Source: Hyphomonadaceae bacterium UKL13-1 (GTDB taxonomy: Bacteria > Pseudomonadota > Alphaproteobacteria > Caulobacterales > Aquidulcibacteraceae). Taken from it: a DNA stretch of 64,000 nt. The notes under the pieces were generated by a model. It did not search any database and was not told where the DNA came from. It worked only from the letters and a program-made list of their open reading frames with translations. Shown piece after piece: positions 42,459 to 51,000 of the stretch (position 1 is its first letter; every line of letters begins with the position of its first letter). The translations under genes were made by a program, and so were the position numbers. Location: NCBI GenBank assembly GCA_001602435.1, contig CP012156.1, forward strand, positions 1,818,001 to 1,882,000, read 5' to 3'.

Positions 42459-43081
42459 CAGGCGAGGGTCGCATCTGCCGAAGGACGTGCCTTCACAGCA
42501 TCGCGCCAGCGCGCAATGTTGGGATGGATTTCCCACGGCTTGAACTTGACCAACCGTGCAAACTCAATTGCGGCAAAAGCTGTGATATCAGCAATTGTGA
42601 AGCGGTTGCCCGCCACATACTCGCGCTCGGCCAGATCGGCATCCAACCAGACCATCGCCGCTTTTGCCTTCTCCGAAGAGGCATCGGCGAAGTCCTGAAT
42701 TTGCGGCTTTTCCAATACCGCCAACCCCGGATGGCCATGGCGAACCCAATTGGCCAAGGGCAAGAGCACGCCCCATTCAACGCGGCGGTCAAACATTTCG
42801 ATAAAGGCCTTTTCCTCTGGCGTCTCGCCCATGAGATTGGGCTCTGGGTGAAGATGTTCGAGGTAAGAGCAAATGGCACGGCTTTCGGTCAGAAAGCGGC
42901 CGTCATCCAACTCCAGCACGGGCACCAAACCCATCGGGTTACGGCCCAAATGGTCGGGCACTTTCGTCTCGGTGGCGAGATCGAGTTGTACCTGCTCCAC
43001 CGTGTCCCACACGCCCTTCTCGGCCAGAAACATATGAACCCGACGCGGATTGGGGGCGAGCTTTGCCGTATAAAGTTTCAT
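42458..43081 (-). CDS. Glutathione S-transferase
   Basis: The ATG at 43081 (207 residues, MKLYTAKLAPNPRRVHMF) starts exactly at the thioredoxin-fold domain. NPMGLVPVLELDDGRFLTESRAICSYLEHL gives the cis-Pro and the glutathione gamma-glutamyl binding Glu-Ser; the alpha-helical domain follows (FTIADITAFAAIEFARLVKF). The subgroup differs from the YghU-like GST at 24747. It overlaps the threonine aldolase gene and is 17 bp after the nucleoside transporter. Substrate is not known. The N-terminal Pro-Asn-Pro suggests a beta-class or zeta-like subgroup without a conserved catalytic Cys. Confidence 0.92.
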   Translation of the reverse strand: MKLYTAKLAPNPRRVHMFLAEKGVWDTVEQVQLDLATETKVPDHLGRNPMGLVPVLELDDGRFLTESRAICSYLEHLHPEPNLMGETPEEKAFIEMFDRRVEWGVLLPLANWVRHGHPGLAVLEKPQIQDFADASSEKAKAAMVWLDADLAEREYVAGNRFTIADITAFAAIEFARLVKFKPWEIHPNIARWRDAVKARPSADATLA

Positions 43082-43098
43082 CGCGTTACCTCGATTTT

Positions 43099-44385
43099 TT
43101 AGTGCACAAACACGCCCATGGGCAAAGCTGCCACAATGGTCGCCGACAAGCAGGTCGCCAAAAATCCGGGGATCAAGGCCTTCCACGCAAGCTTAAGGAT
43201 TTCGTTGCGCCGCTCTGGCATCAAGACCGTCATGCCACCGGTCATGATCCCAATGGAACCGACATTGGCAAAGCCGCACAAGGCATAGGTCATGATCATG
43301 CGTGAACGTTCGCCCAAGGCTTCTGCGGGAATATTGCCGAGTTCAATGAAGGCGACAAATTCGGTCAAGAAGAGCTTGGATCCAAATAGGCCGCCCGCCT
43401 TCTGCATGTCTTCGGCTGGAATACCAATGATCCAAGCGAGCGGTGAAAAGAGATAGCCAAAGATGCGCTGCAGAGTCAGTGGGCCGCCCCATTGGTCGCC
43501 AAACACAGTTAGAAGGCCATTGGCAATCCAGACGAAGGACACAAACACCAACAAGAAGGCACCAACATTGACGACTACCATCATGCCGTCCTGCACACCC
43601 TTCGTGATGGCATCCATGGTCGATTCATATTTCAGCGCTGAGCTATAATCCATGCCATCCACATATTGGCCGGGCTGCTCTGGGATCATGATGCGGGCCA
43701 GCAAAATCCCTGCCGGTGCGGTGATGATGGAGGCGACCAATACGTGGCCTGCCGCATTGGGCAAAGTAGGCGACAAGATGGCCGCATAAGCTACCATGGT
43801 TGACCCCGCGACCGTGGCCAAGCCCACCACCATCATCATAAAGAGCTCTGAGCGTGAGAGCTTATCGAGATAGCCTTTGATCACAATCGGGCTTTCAACC
43901 ATGCCCATGAAAATATTGGCCGCAGTTGCCAAGGCAGACGCCCCGCCCAACCCCATGGATTTCTCAAACAAATAGCCAAAGCCACGTGTAACCCATTGCA
44001 GGATTTTCCAATGCCACAAAACCGCTGATAATGCGGAAATGACAAGTATGAGCGGCAGAACTTGAAACGCAAAGACGAACGGGGGTGGCGCGCCGGGCTT
44101 GGCCAATTGATACGGGGCTTCCCCACCGCCCAAATAGCCAAACACAAATTTGGTGCCTTCGATCGTCGCGGCATTGAGACCGTCGACTGCCGCGTTGACC
44201 CCGTTCAAGAAGCCTTGCGAGGCTGGAACCGCAAATAAGAGAACCAACAGAAAGGCTTGTACCGCCATCGCGCCCAAAGCCAGCCGCCAGGGGAAAGTTT
44301 TACGGTTCTCGCTCATCGCCCAACACAGTGCGATAATCAGACCCGCACCGAGGATCGCGCGTGCATTGTCCCAGCCCCATTCCAT
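43099..44385 (-). CDS. Concentrative nucleoside transporter (NupC/CNT family)
   Basis: This 428-residue protein of eight or more helices has the CNT layout: an N-terminal helical region (WDNARAILGAGLIIALCWAMS), a gate domain (LSALSAVLWHWKILQWVTRGFGYLFEKSMGLGGASAL), the FMGMVESPIVIKGYL signature near mid-protein, and the C-terminal core (IELGNIPAEALGERSRMIMTYALCGFANVGSIGIMTGGM). These match NupC-type sodium- or proton-coupled nucleoside importers in the inner membrane. It is the first gene of a minus-strand unit with a GST and a threonine aldolase-like enzyme. Nucleoside specificity is not deducible. Confidence 0.92.
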   Translation of the reverse strand: MEWGWDNARAILGAGLIIALCWAMSENRKTFPWRLALGAMAVQAFLLVLLFAVPASQGFLNGVNAAVDGLNAATIEGTKFVFGYLGGGEAPYQLAKPGAPPPFVFAFQVLPLILVISALSAVLWHWKILQWVTRGFGYLFEKSMGLGGASALATAANIFMGMVESPIVIKGYLDKLSRSELFMMMVVGLATVAGSTMVAYAAILSPTLPNAAGHVLVASIITAPAGILLARIMIPEQPGQYVDGMDYSSALKYESTMDAITKGVQDGMMVVVNVGAFLLVFVSFVWIANGLLTVFGDQWGGPLTLQRIFGYLFSPLAWIIGIPAEDMQKAGGLFGSKLFLTEFVAFIELGNIPAEALGERSRMIMTYALCGFANVGSIGIMTGGMTVLMPERRNEILKLAWKALIPGFLATCLSATIVAALPMGVFVH

Positions 44386-44534
44386 ATCGACTACCCCATT
44401 TTATTCTTGGCTTAGACTTCCTGCTTAAGGCGGAGAAAGGCAATGGGGAAGCGCAATCGACACACTGCTGCAGCCTTCCGTGTCAACGCCAAGCTTGACG
44501 CGATTTGTTGACAAGACTTTCAGCATTTTGAGCT

Positions 44535-45899
44535 ATGGTCAGCGATGTGAGCAGGCCTTTATATCATCCAGCGGCGGACTTTTTTGCCCGCGCGCGTTCA
44601 TTGGCCGGGAAAGCCCCCGCCGATGGTCAAGCGGGCGTGCATAATCCTGACAATCGACTCAAAATCATTCTGATCGATCTCGCGATCACGCTGTATCTGT
44701 TTTGCTGCTTTGGTTCGACCGTCGCCTTTGTGATGAAGGTGCAGCATTTGAAGGAGGCCCCGAGCTGGTCTCTCTTGATCTACGCGCCGACGGTGCTCTT
44801 GACTGCCCTTGCTGTGGCGTACAAGCCCCACATGGCGTTGCGCACCGCATTGGTTGGTGGGCCATTCTTCCTTTTCATTCTGTGGACCTTTGCAAGCTTC
44901 CAATGGTCGAACCAACCAGATTTGACGCTCCGGCAGGGCCTATTGATGTGTGTGACCTATGGGGCAGCCTGTATGGTCAGCCAATATTTGAGTTGGCTGC
45001 GCCTTGCTCGTGTCCTTGCAGGCCTATTCACCCTGCAAGCCGTAGTGTCTGCTGGCCTAGCCATCCTCACCCCACAATGGGGTGTGATGACAGAAATCTA
45101 TCCGGGCGCTTGGTCAGGCATCTGGAGCTTTAAGCAGACTTTGGGTGTTGCTATGGCCGTGGCCTCAGGCGGGGTGATGGGCTATGCCCTAATGCAACCC
45201 AAAGCCGTTTTCTGGACAGCCCCTGCCCTCGTGATCATCGCGCTGTGTGCGATCAAAAGTGAAGCAACTACGGCCATTTTGGTGACGGGGCTTGCCATGG
45301 CTTTGCCGGTGGCCGTGTGGCTTGCCCAAAAACATCCCAGTGCTGCAGTGCTATCTGTCTGGGCCGTGGTCTCGGGTCTCGCGGCTTTATTTCTGGTAAT
45401 CACCATCCTTGCCCCGCTTGTATTCCAGCTTTTGGGCAAGGCTCCGACCTTGACAGGGCGCACCGATATTTGGCGCGCCTTGGCCGAACCGATTGCAGAG
45501 CGACCCTGGTTTGGCTGGGGTTATCAAGCCTTTTGGACCGATACATCCCTGACCAGCCCGGTCGACCGGGTAGAATCCATAATGGAAGGCTTCAGGCCTC
45601 CCGATGCGCACTCCACGCCGATGGATATTCGCTTACAATTGGGCCTAGTCGGGCTGATCCTGATTGGTTTAACCTTCGCAAGGACCTGGCTGCAAATCCT
45701 ACTGCAAGCAGGCAGAGAGCCAGCCATGATGCCAGTGATCGGCATTTTCACGGCGATCACCGCCATGGCATTCACCGAGTCCATCGGCCTGTATCCAATG
45801 GATGGCATGACCTTGATTGTGCAATTGGTGATCGTGAAAACGGCCCTGTCGGCTTGGAACTACCGCGACCGGGCGCAAGGCAAACCTGTGTTGGTTTAG
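44535..45899 (+). CDS. O-antigen ligase / Wzy-family membrane protein
   Basis: This 454-residue polytopic membrane protein has about eleven helices and a large periplasmic loop. The Wzy_C-type segment contains GRTDIWRALAEPIAERPWFGWGYQAFW, closely matching the O-antigen ligase (WaaL) / polymerase signature with the conserved Arg. Downstream DAHSTPMDIRLQLGLVGLILIG includes the conserved His seen in ligases (normally in an H-N-x-Y/L context). The first 38 residues are polar and cytoplasmic. It joins polymerised glycan to lipid A core or another acceptor. It stands alone, without a lipopolysaccharide cluster. Ligase versus polymerase cannot be decided from the sequence. Confidence 0.85.
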   Translation: MVSDVSRPLYHPAADFFARARSLAGKAPADGQAGVHNPDNRLKIILIDLAITLYLFCCFGSTVAFVMKVQHLKEAPSWSLLIYAPTVLLTALAVAYKPHMALRTALVGGPFFLFILWTFASFQWSNQPDLTLRQGLLMCVTYGAACMVSQYLSWLRLARVLAGLFTLQAVVSAGLAILTPQWGVMTEIYPGAWSGIWSFKQTLGVAMAVASGGVMGYALMQPKAVFWTAPALVIIALCAIKSEATTAILVTGLAMALPVAVWLAQKHPSAAVLSVWAVVSGLAALFLVITILAPLVFQLLGKAPTLTGRTDIWRALAEPIAERPWFGWGYQAFWTDTSLTSPVDRVESIMEGFRPPDAHSTPMDIRLQLGLVGLILIGLTFARTWLQILLQAGREPAMMPVIGIFTAITAMAFTESIGLYPMDGMTLIVQLVIVKTALSAWNYRDRAQGKPVLV

Positions 45900-45998
45900 C
45901 GCGACCGATGGTTTGCGTTCGAAATGGGGTTTGTTTTGAAATCGAACCTTCCCGCCACCGCCCTGGTGGAGCAAGCTCACACCAGGCGGGGCTAGGAA

Positions 45999-46075
45999 TG
46001 GCGCGAGCGACGGGGCTCGAACCCGCGACCCCCGGCGTGACAGGCCGGTACTCTAACCGACTGAGCTACGCCCGC
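45999..46075 (-). tRNA. tRNA-Asp (GTC)
   Basis: The minus strand reads GCGGGCGTAGCTCAGTCGG..., anticodon loop CTGTCAC (GTC), T-arm GGGTTCGAGCCCC and encoded CCA. The acceptor stem contains one G-U pair. It lies in the gap 45900-46263, the rest of which shows nothing recognisable. Confidence 0.97.
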
Positions 46076-46263
46076 GCTGTTTCCTCAAACCGTTGCGTCA
46101 CCGCTTCGGCAAGGCGGGCGTGATAGACTCCTCCCCTCAATGGGTCAAGCGATCATCGCAACTTCGTTGCAGGAAAACTGTAATGAATAAATGTGCCCGT
46201 GCCCCTTAGCTAAGCGAGGCCAAGCATTCTTGGGCAAAATTGACCTTTCGTTGCTTTAATTGA

Positions 46264-47868
46264 CTAGTGAATTCCGCCAGACCCCTGATTGGGTTTGGCG
46301 CGCGAGAGCAACGGAATCACGAGTATCGATAAGGCCAAAAAGCCTGCGATCAGAACGAACAGATTATTGAACGTCATGACGGCCGCTTCTCGATTGAGCA
46401 TTTGCACCTGTTGAGCCAAGGCTGCGGTCTCAGGATTTGCGACGCCATGCGCTGCCAAATTGGCCGCTGATGCTGCCAGTCTGTCAGCTAATAGCGGATC
46501 CCCAACATTCATGGCTGAGCCTAACTCCGTGCGATGGAACACGGTGAAATAGTCATTCATGGTCGACAACACCGCCAAACCAATCGCGCCGCCTAAATTT
46601 CGCGTCAGATTGAACAGGCCTGAAGCGCTCTGGATCTTGTGCGGCGGCATGGTGCCCAAGGCGATGGTCGAGAGCGTCGCAAAGCACAGAATCAAGCCAC
46701 TGCCACGCATTGCTTGCGGCCAGAAGAAGTCCCAGAAGCTCGATTGGGCTGTCAAATGCGCCTGTAGGAGGCAGGAGCCGCCAACAAGGCTAGCCCCCGC
46801 AAAGATGGCCAGCCTTGGATCAACCCGCATGATAAGTTGCCGAGCAAACGGCGCGCTGATCAGCATGAAAACCCCAGTCACAAACATGACTTGGCCAATC
46901 TGGAGTGAGTTGTAGCCACGAACTTGGCCCAAGAATAAAGGTTGCAAATAGACAGACCCATAAAGGCCGATGCCGACCGTAAAGGCTAAAAGGGCGCAGA
47001 CAGCAAAGTTCCGGTCTGTAAAGGCATCGAGCTTCACAATCGGCTCCTCCAAGGTGAAGGCGCGCCAGAAGAACACCCCCCCGCCCGTCAACATCGTGGC
47101 CAGGAAAAAACCAATCTCACTGCTGGCCAGCCAGCCCTGCCTTGGACCCTCTTCGAGGACGATCTCCAACGAGCCAAGGAAGACCGCCAAAGCGATCAAG
47201 CCAATAATGTCGATGCGGCGTAGCAAGGGCCAGTCAGGGGTCTTGAGTGGGATCAACATGAAACAGCCGACCGCGCAGACAATGCCCGGCACCAAATTGA
47301 CTAAGAATAGCCAGTGCCAGCCAAGCGCGCTGGTGATAAAACCGCCCAAGGCTGGACCCATCGCGGGGGCCGAAGTCATGATCATGCCCATCATCACATT
47401 GACGGTCGCTCGATCTTTCTCGGCGAACAGTAAAAAGCCCGCTGCAAAGGTGGTGGGCATCATGAACCCGCCCATAAAGCCCTGGATGATCCGGAAGAAA
47501 ACCAAAGTCCCAATATTCTGCGCGAAGGCGCAGCCGAACGACGCCAAGGTAAAGCCCAAGGCTGCAGCCGTGAACAAATTTCGGATCGATAGCGCCCGAC
47601 CCATAAAGCCCGATAGCGGGATCGCGATGACTTCAGCGACCAGATACGAGGTCTGGATCCATACCAATTCATCGGCACTGGCCGAAACCCCGGCTTGAAT
47701 TTCCCGTAGCGAGCTTGCCACGATCTGAATATCCAAAATGGCCATGAAATTGCCCAAGGCCATACACGCAAAACCGATCCAAAGGCCCACAGTTGGCTTA
47801 GGATAGATCAGCCCTCCCGGTCCCGGCGGTGGGGGGGAGGTCGTGGCCGTGGGGGCCTCCCCGCTCAC
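46264..47868 (-). CDS. DHA2-family multidrug efflux MFS transporter, EmrB-like
   Basis: This 534-residue, 14-helix MFS protein has the DHA2 hallmarks: FMAILDIQIVASSL in helix 1 (motif D1), GRALSIRNLFTAAALGF (motif A region) and GFMGGFMMPTTFAAGFLLF (motif C-like). The N-terminal 30 residues are proline-rich and cytoplasmic. It overlaps the membrane-fusion protein gene by four bases (ATGA), forming an EmrAB-type tripartite pump with an outer-membrane TolC-like partner encoded elsewhere. It exports hydrophobic toxic compounds, drugs or fatty acids across both membranes. It is the last gene of a three-gene operon governed by a TetR regulator. Confidence 0.93.
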   Translation of the reverse strand: MSGEAPTATTSPPPPGPGGLIYPKPTVGLWIGFACMALGNFMAILDIQIVASSLREIQAGVSASADELVWIQTSYLVAEVIAIPLSGFMGRALSIRNLFTAAALGFTLASFGCAFAQNIGTLVFFRIIQGFMGGFMMPTTFAAGFLLFAEKDRATVNVMMGMIMTSAPAMGPALGGFITSALGWHWLFLVNLVPGIVCAVGCFMLIPLKTPDWPLLRRIDIIGLIALAVFLGSLEIVLEEGPRQGWLASSEIGFFLATMLTGGGVFFWRAFTLEEPIVKLDAFTDRNFAVCALLAFTVGIGLYGSVYLQPLFLGQVRGYNSLQIGQVMFVTGVFMLISAPFARQLIMRVDPRLAIFAGASLVGGSCLLQAHLTAQSSFWDFFWPQAMRGSGLILCFATLSTIALGTMPPHKIQSASGLFNLTRNLGGAIGLAVLSTMNDYFTVFHRTELGSAMNVGDPLLADRLAASAANLAAHGVANPETAALAQQVQMLNREAAVMTFNNLFVLIAGFLALSILVIPLLSRAKPNQGSGGIH

Positions 47869-49214
47869 TTCTGGGCCACCTTGGGCGATGCCTCGACTTT
47901 ACGCGTATCCACATCAACCACCGTTGAGAGCCCGGGACGCAAGAAGCCTTTGGCCCGCCATTCTGGGTCAATCATAATCCGAACAGGAACCCGTTGGACA
48001 ATTTTTGTGAAATTGCCGGTCGCTGTGTCCGTTGGCAGAAGCGAGAATTGCGACCCCGATGCCGGCGCGACGCTTTCGATCGTGCCGGTGACCTTTTGAT
48101 CCGGGAACGCATCAACCTTAAAGGTCACCTTCTGGCCCGGTGCCAATTTTCCGATCTGGGTCTCTTTGAAATTAGCGACCACATAGACCTGATCGAGCGG
48201 CACCAAAGCCATCATGATGGTTCCCGGGCGCACAAGTTGGCCCACTTGCACCGTACGATTGGCGACAATGCCCGAGACAGGTGCAGTTACTTGTGCATAG
48301 CCTTGGCCCAGCTTGGCCGCATCGAGGCGGGCTTGGGCAGCGAGGACCGCAGCATCTGCAGCTTGGATAGAGGCCTCTGCCGATCCGATCGCACTGCGCC
48401 CGGATACGGCACCAGCCGCGGCAGCTTGCGCCTTCGCCGCAGCGCTCTCTGCACCCGATTGCGCCCCTAAGGCACCGGCACCAGCCGAACCCACGTCATT
48501 GCTGGACTTCGAACGTGAAGCGCTCAAGACCGCCACTTGTTGACGGGATACGGCAACCGCAGCGCGGGCTTCGGCGACACGGGCGGCCGCCGCACTGGCT
48601 TGGGCTTCGACTTGATCCATGCGGGCCTGGGAGACAAAGCCTTGCTTGGCCAAAGCCGCAAAGCGACCTCGATCGGCTTCTGCGACTTGATTGGCAGCCT
48701 CTGCGGCGCGCAACGAGGCTTGGGCTTGGACGACGAGGTCAGATTGGGTGGTCACTTGCTCGGTTGCAATTGCCACGCTGAGTGTGCGGCCGCGCGCTTC
48801 GGAACGGGCTTGATTAGCCAGTGCCACAGCCTGCCGCGCCCCTGCGGCAGACGCCATGGCTTCTGCCCCCATACGATTGGCTTCGGACGCAATGCGGCGG
48901 GCTTCAGCCCGTGCGCGCACGGCCTCTGCCTTCGCGCGCGCCAGATCGGCTTCTGCGGCCGCCACGCTGGCTTGGCTGTCGCGCGGGTCTAGGATCACGA
49001 GGGATGCACCAGCCAACACGCTCGCATTGTCATGGGCATCAATCTTGCGGACATAGCCTTCAGTCTTGGCGGCCACCATGGTGATATCGGCCCGCACATA
49101 AGCATTATCGGTCGAGATATGGTGACGGCCAACCAGCAGCCAGCTCCCAATGGCCCATAGAGCGCCAAGGCCGACCACGCCGCCAATGGTGGTCAAAATA
49201 GTCTTTCGGTTCAT
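47865..49214 (-). CDS. EmrA-like membrane fusion (HlyD-family) protein
   Basis: This 449-residue periplasmic adaptor starts MNRKTILTTIGGVVGLGALWAIG with a single N-terminal anchor. It has a barrel-sandwich half (DNAYVRADITMVAAKTEGYVRKI, typical of EmrA) and an unusually long alanine/arginine-rich coiled-coil hairpin (about 90-290). The second lipoyl half follows (GYAQVTAPVSGIVANRTVQVGQLVRPGT), then a beta-barrel domain (VVANFKETQIGKLAPGQ). The coiled coil is about 200 residues of low-complexity Ala-rich sequence, longer than in EmrA. It lies in frame-overlapping contact with the pump (ATGA) and the TetR gene (ATGA), so all three genes are one operon. Confidence 0.92.
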   Translation of the reverse strand: MNRKTILTTIGGVVGLGALWAIGSWLLVGRHHISTDNAYVRADITMVAAKTEGYVRKIDAHDNASVLAGASLVILDPRDSQASVAAAEADLARAKAEAVRARAEARRIASEANRMGAEAMASAAGARQAVALANQARSEARGRTLSVAIATEQVTTQSDLVVQAQASLRAAEAANQVAEADRGRFAALAKQGFVSQARMDQVEAQASAAAARVAEARAAVAVSRQQVAVLSASRSKSSNDVGSAGAGALGAQSGAESAAAKAQAAAAGAVSGRSAIGSAEASIQAADAAVLAAQARLDAAKLGQGYAQVTAPVSGIVANRTVQVGQLVRPGTIMMALVPLDQVYVVANFKETQIGKLAPGQKVTFKVDAFPDQKVTGTIESVAPASGSQFSLLPTDTATGNFTKIVQRVPVRIMIDPEWRAKGFLRPGLSTVVDVDTRKVEASPKVAQK

Positions 49215-49879
49215 GGCTTAACTCCGGCAACATGCTGCGACGGGACGGCCGCAATGCCATTTAAAAACAAGTCGAAAATAGCCTCGACCAAAACTTCCAT
49301 CGGTTGGCCGGCATTATGGGCTGGGAACGCCTGCCTGCGCAGAATTTCAAACACCAATGGCGACACTAACGCGCGGGCAGCCAAGAGCGGCTCAACCTGA
49401 CGAAACAAGCCTGCATCGATGCCCGCTTGAATGAGTTCGACCAGCGCGCCTTGGGTCCGTTCAATCACGGTACGGTGGTAGAATTCGGCCAAGTCAGGAA
49501 AGCGTAAGGCTTCGGCCAAAATGATGCGGGGCAAAGCTGCCACCCGTAAATCATGAAACGACGTCGCCCACATGCGCGCCACAAGGCGCAGGCCAGCAAT
49601 GGGATCGCGCTTTTGATCCTTGGCTGCGGTGTCAAAATGGGCCTGAAGGACACCAATCCTCTGCTCGACCAGCGCCTTGAACACATCATCCTTGGAAGGA
49701 AAGTAAAGATAGATCGCCGCTTTGGAGAGGCCCGCTGCCTTGGCGATGTCGTCCATACGCGTTGCGGCAAAGCCATTTACCGCAAACACATCCAATGCAG
49801 CTTCCAGCACCTCATCTGGCCGCGCCTCAGGTTTGCGCGTCCACTTTGGCTGGCTCGAGCTGGGGTCGATCACGTTCAT
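49211..49879 (-). CDS. TetR/AcrR-family regulator of the efflux operon
   Basis: I use the ATG at 49879 (222 residues, MNVIDPSSSQPKWTRKPEA); a longer frame starts inside the promoter. The helix-turn-helix (DEVLEAALDVFAVNGFAATRMDDIAKAAGLSKAAIYLYFPSKDDVFKALVEQ) is a clear TetR domain, and the C-terminal half resembles AcrR-type ligand-binding domains. It is the first gene of the operon with the EmrA-like and EmrB-like genes and overlaps the adaptor gene by four bases. An imperfect inverted repeat lies 12-31 bp upstream, inside a recognisable promoter, so autorepression relieved by a drug-like ligand is likely. Confidence 0.92.
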   Translation of the reverse strand: MNVIDPSSSQPKWTRKPEARPDEVLEAALDVFAVNGFAATRMDDIAKAAGLSKAAIYLYFPSKDDVFKALVEQRIGVLQAHFDTAAKDQKRDPIAGLRLVARMWATSFHDLRVAALPRIILAEALRFPDLAEFYHRTVIERTQGALVELIQAGIDAGLFRQVEPLLAARALVSPLVFEILRRQAFPAHNAGQPMEVLVEAIFDLFLNGIAAVPSQHVAGVKP

Positions 49880-49890
49880 GTGATCTATAT

Positions 49891-49910
49891 AACTGACTGG
49901 ACAGTTAGTT
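49891..49910 (-). promoter_or_regulatory. Operator palindrome in the efflux-operon promoter
   Basis: AACTGACTGG and ACAGTTAGTT form an inverted repeat (8 of 10 positions paired) directly upstream of the TetR gene. On the minus strand it lies between a TCGACA-like -35 and a TATATA -10. It is the expected site for the operon's own repressor. Confidence 0.7.
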
Positions 49911-49965
49911 GTCGAGCATTTTTGCAATCACGGTCGCAGCACATATTGCCGCACCCGAGCGTGAC

Positions 49966-50868
49966 TTAATCAAGCAAGTTCAGGACATGATAGGCGGTGC
50001 GCAACAGGCACGACATTTGTGCGCCATAAAAGTCATACAAATTCGCCAAAGCCTTGGGTGTGAACACAACGTGCCCCTCATCCGCCCACCTTAGCAGATT
50101 GGCATTCACTGCCGCATTCAAGATCCGGCGAATATGCACGGTTGAGACATTGAAGCGCTCTGCCAGTATCGATGGATTTAAGGGAACCGGCTTTGGCGAG
50201 GGGAAAACCTCATCCCGATGAAAGCTCAAGAGATACCACAGGACTTGCGAGCCCGCAGAGCGATTGACGAAAATCTGCGTGATCTCAGGGAACCGATTAA
50301 GGGCCTCCACATCATCAGCCAATTCGTCAATCTGCGAGGCACAAATCGCGTCAAAAATCGCATCATCCTCTAAATGATCCAGCAATTTTCCAATGCGCAG
50401 GTCAAGCAATTCAAGGGAAGTAAAGATCGCTTTTAACTGCAAGCGCCAAGCGGCGATAAAGGTTGGATTGACCTTATAGATTGTCGTGCCATTCGCGCTC
50501 TTTTGCCCCCAGACATCGACATAACCCAGATAGCGCAAGAACAAGAGGACGGCGCGGGCGCGTCCCGCACTTAACAATCCAAACCGAGCACAGAGCGCCT
50601 TTAGCTTCACGAGGGTGACCCCCTCTTCCCGCATGGAGACGGCGCACATGGCGGCCACAAACCGGCCTGCGTCTTTAAAGATACCGTCGACGGCCCGGTC
50701 TTGGTCACTCATCACCAACATCGTGGCCGCCCAGCGCCGAGCGGCATCAACAAAGCCATCAAATTTGTGGACTTCATGGCGACGCAAAACCAACGCCGGC
50801 GCGGCTGCACGAGAACTGGAAGCCTTCGCTATCGTATCACTGACTTCGAAAGTGAGACTTTCCTGCAT
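49966..50868 (-). CDS. Protein with two winged-helix-like domains
   Basis: I do not recognise the exact family of this 300-residue protein. Two winged helix-like segments are visible. The first, about 85-140 (VTLVKLKALCARFGLLSAGRARAVLLFLRYLGYVDVW then TTIYKVNPTFIAAWR), looks MarR-like. The second, about 225-275 (LNPSILAERFNVSTVHIRRILNAAVNANLLRWADEGHVVFTP), also fits a wHTH with wing. Residues 40-75 are a helical lead-in. It should be a cytoplasmic DNA-binding regulator, perhaps with pseudo-twofold symmetry in one chain. It is divergent from the SBP lipoprotein gene (132 bp), which it may regulate. The 86 bp to the efflux TetR gene contain no obvious terminator. Confidence 0.65.
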   Translation of the reverse strand: MQESLTFEVSDTIAKASSSRAAAPALVLRRHEVHKFDGFVDAARRWAATMLVMSDQDRAVDGIFKDAGRFVAAMCAVSMREEGVTLVKLKALCARFGLLSAGRARAVLLFLRYLGYVDVWGQKSANGTTIYKVNPTFIAAWRLQLKAIFTSLELLDLRIGKLLDHLEDDAIFDAICASQIDELADDVEALNRFPEITQIFVNRSAGSQVLWYLLSFHRDEVFPSPKPVPLNPSILAERFNVSTVHIRRILNAAVNANLLRWADEGHVVFTPKALANLYDFYGAQMSCLLRTAYHVLNLLD

Positions 50869-51000
50869 GCTATGACTCTATTTTTATTTGCCTGTTTTTC
50901 AAGCCGTTACCAATAAGAAATGGCTAAATCAAAAATGTTTCTTGCGCAATCTGGAACCAGCATATTTTGCTGCAGTCTCAAGATTTTGCCTGTTTGAGAG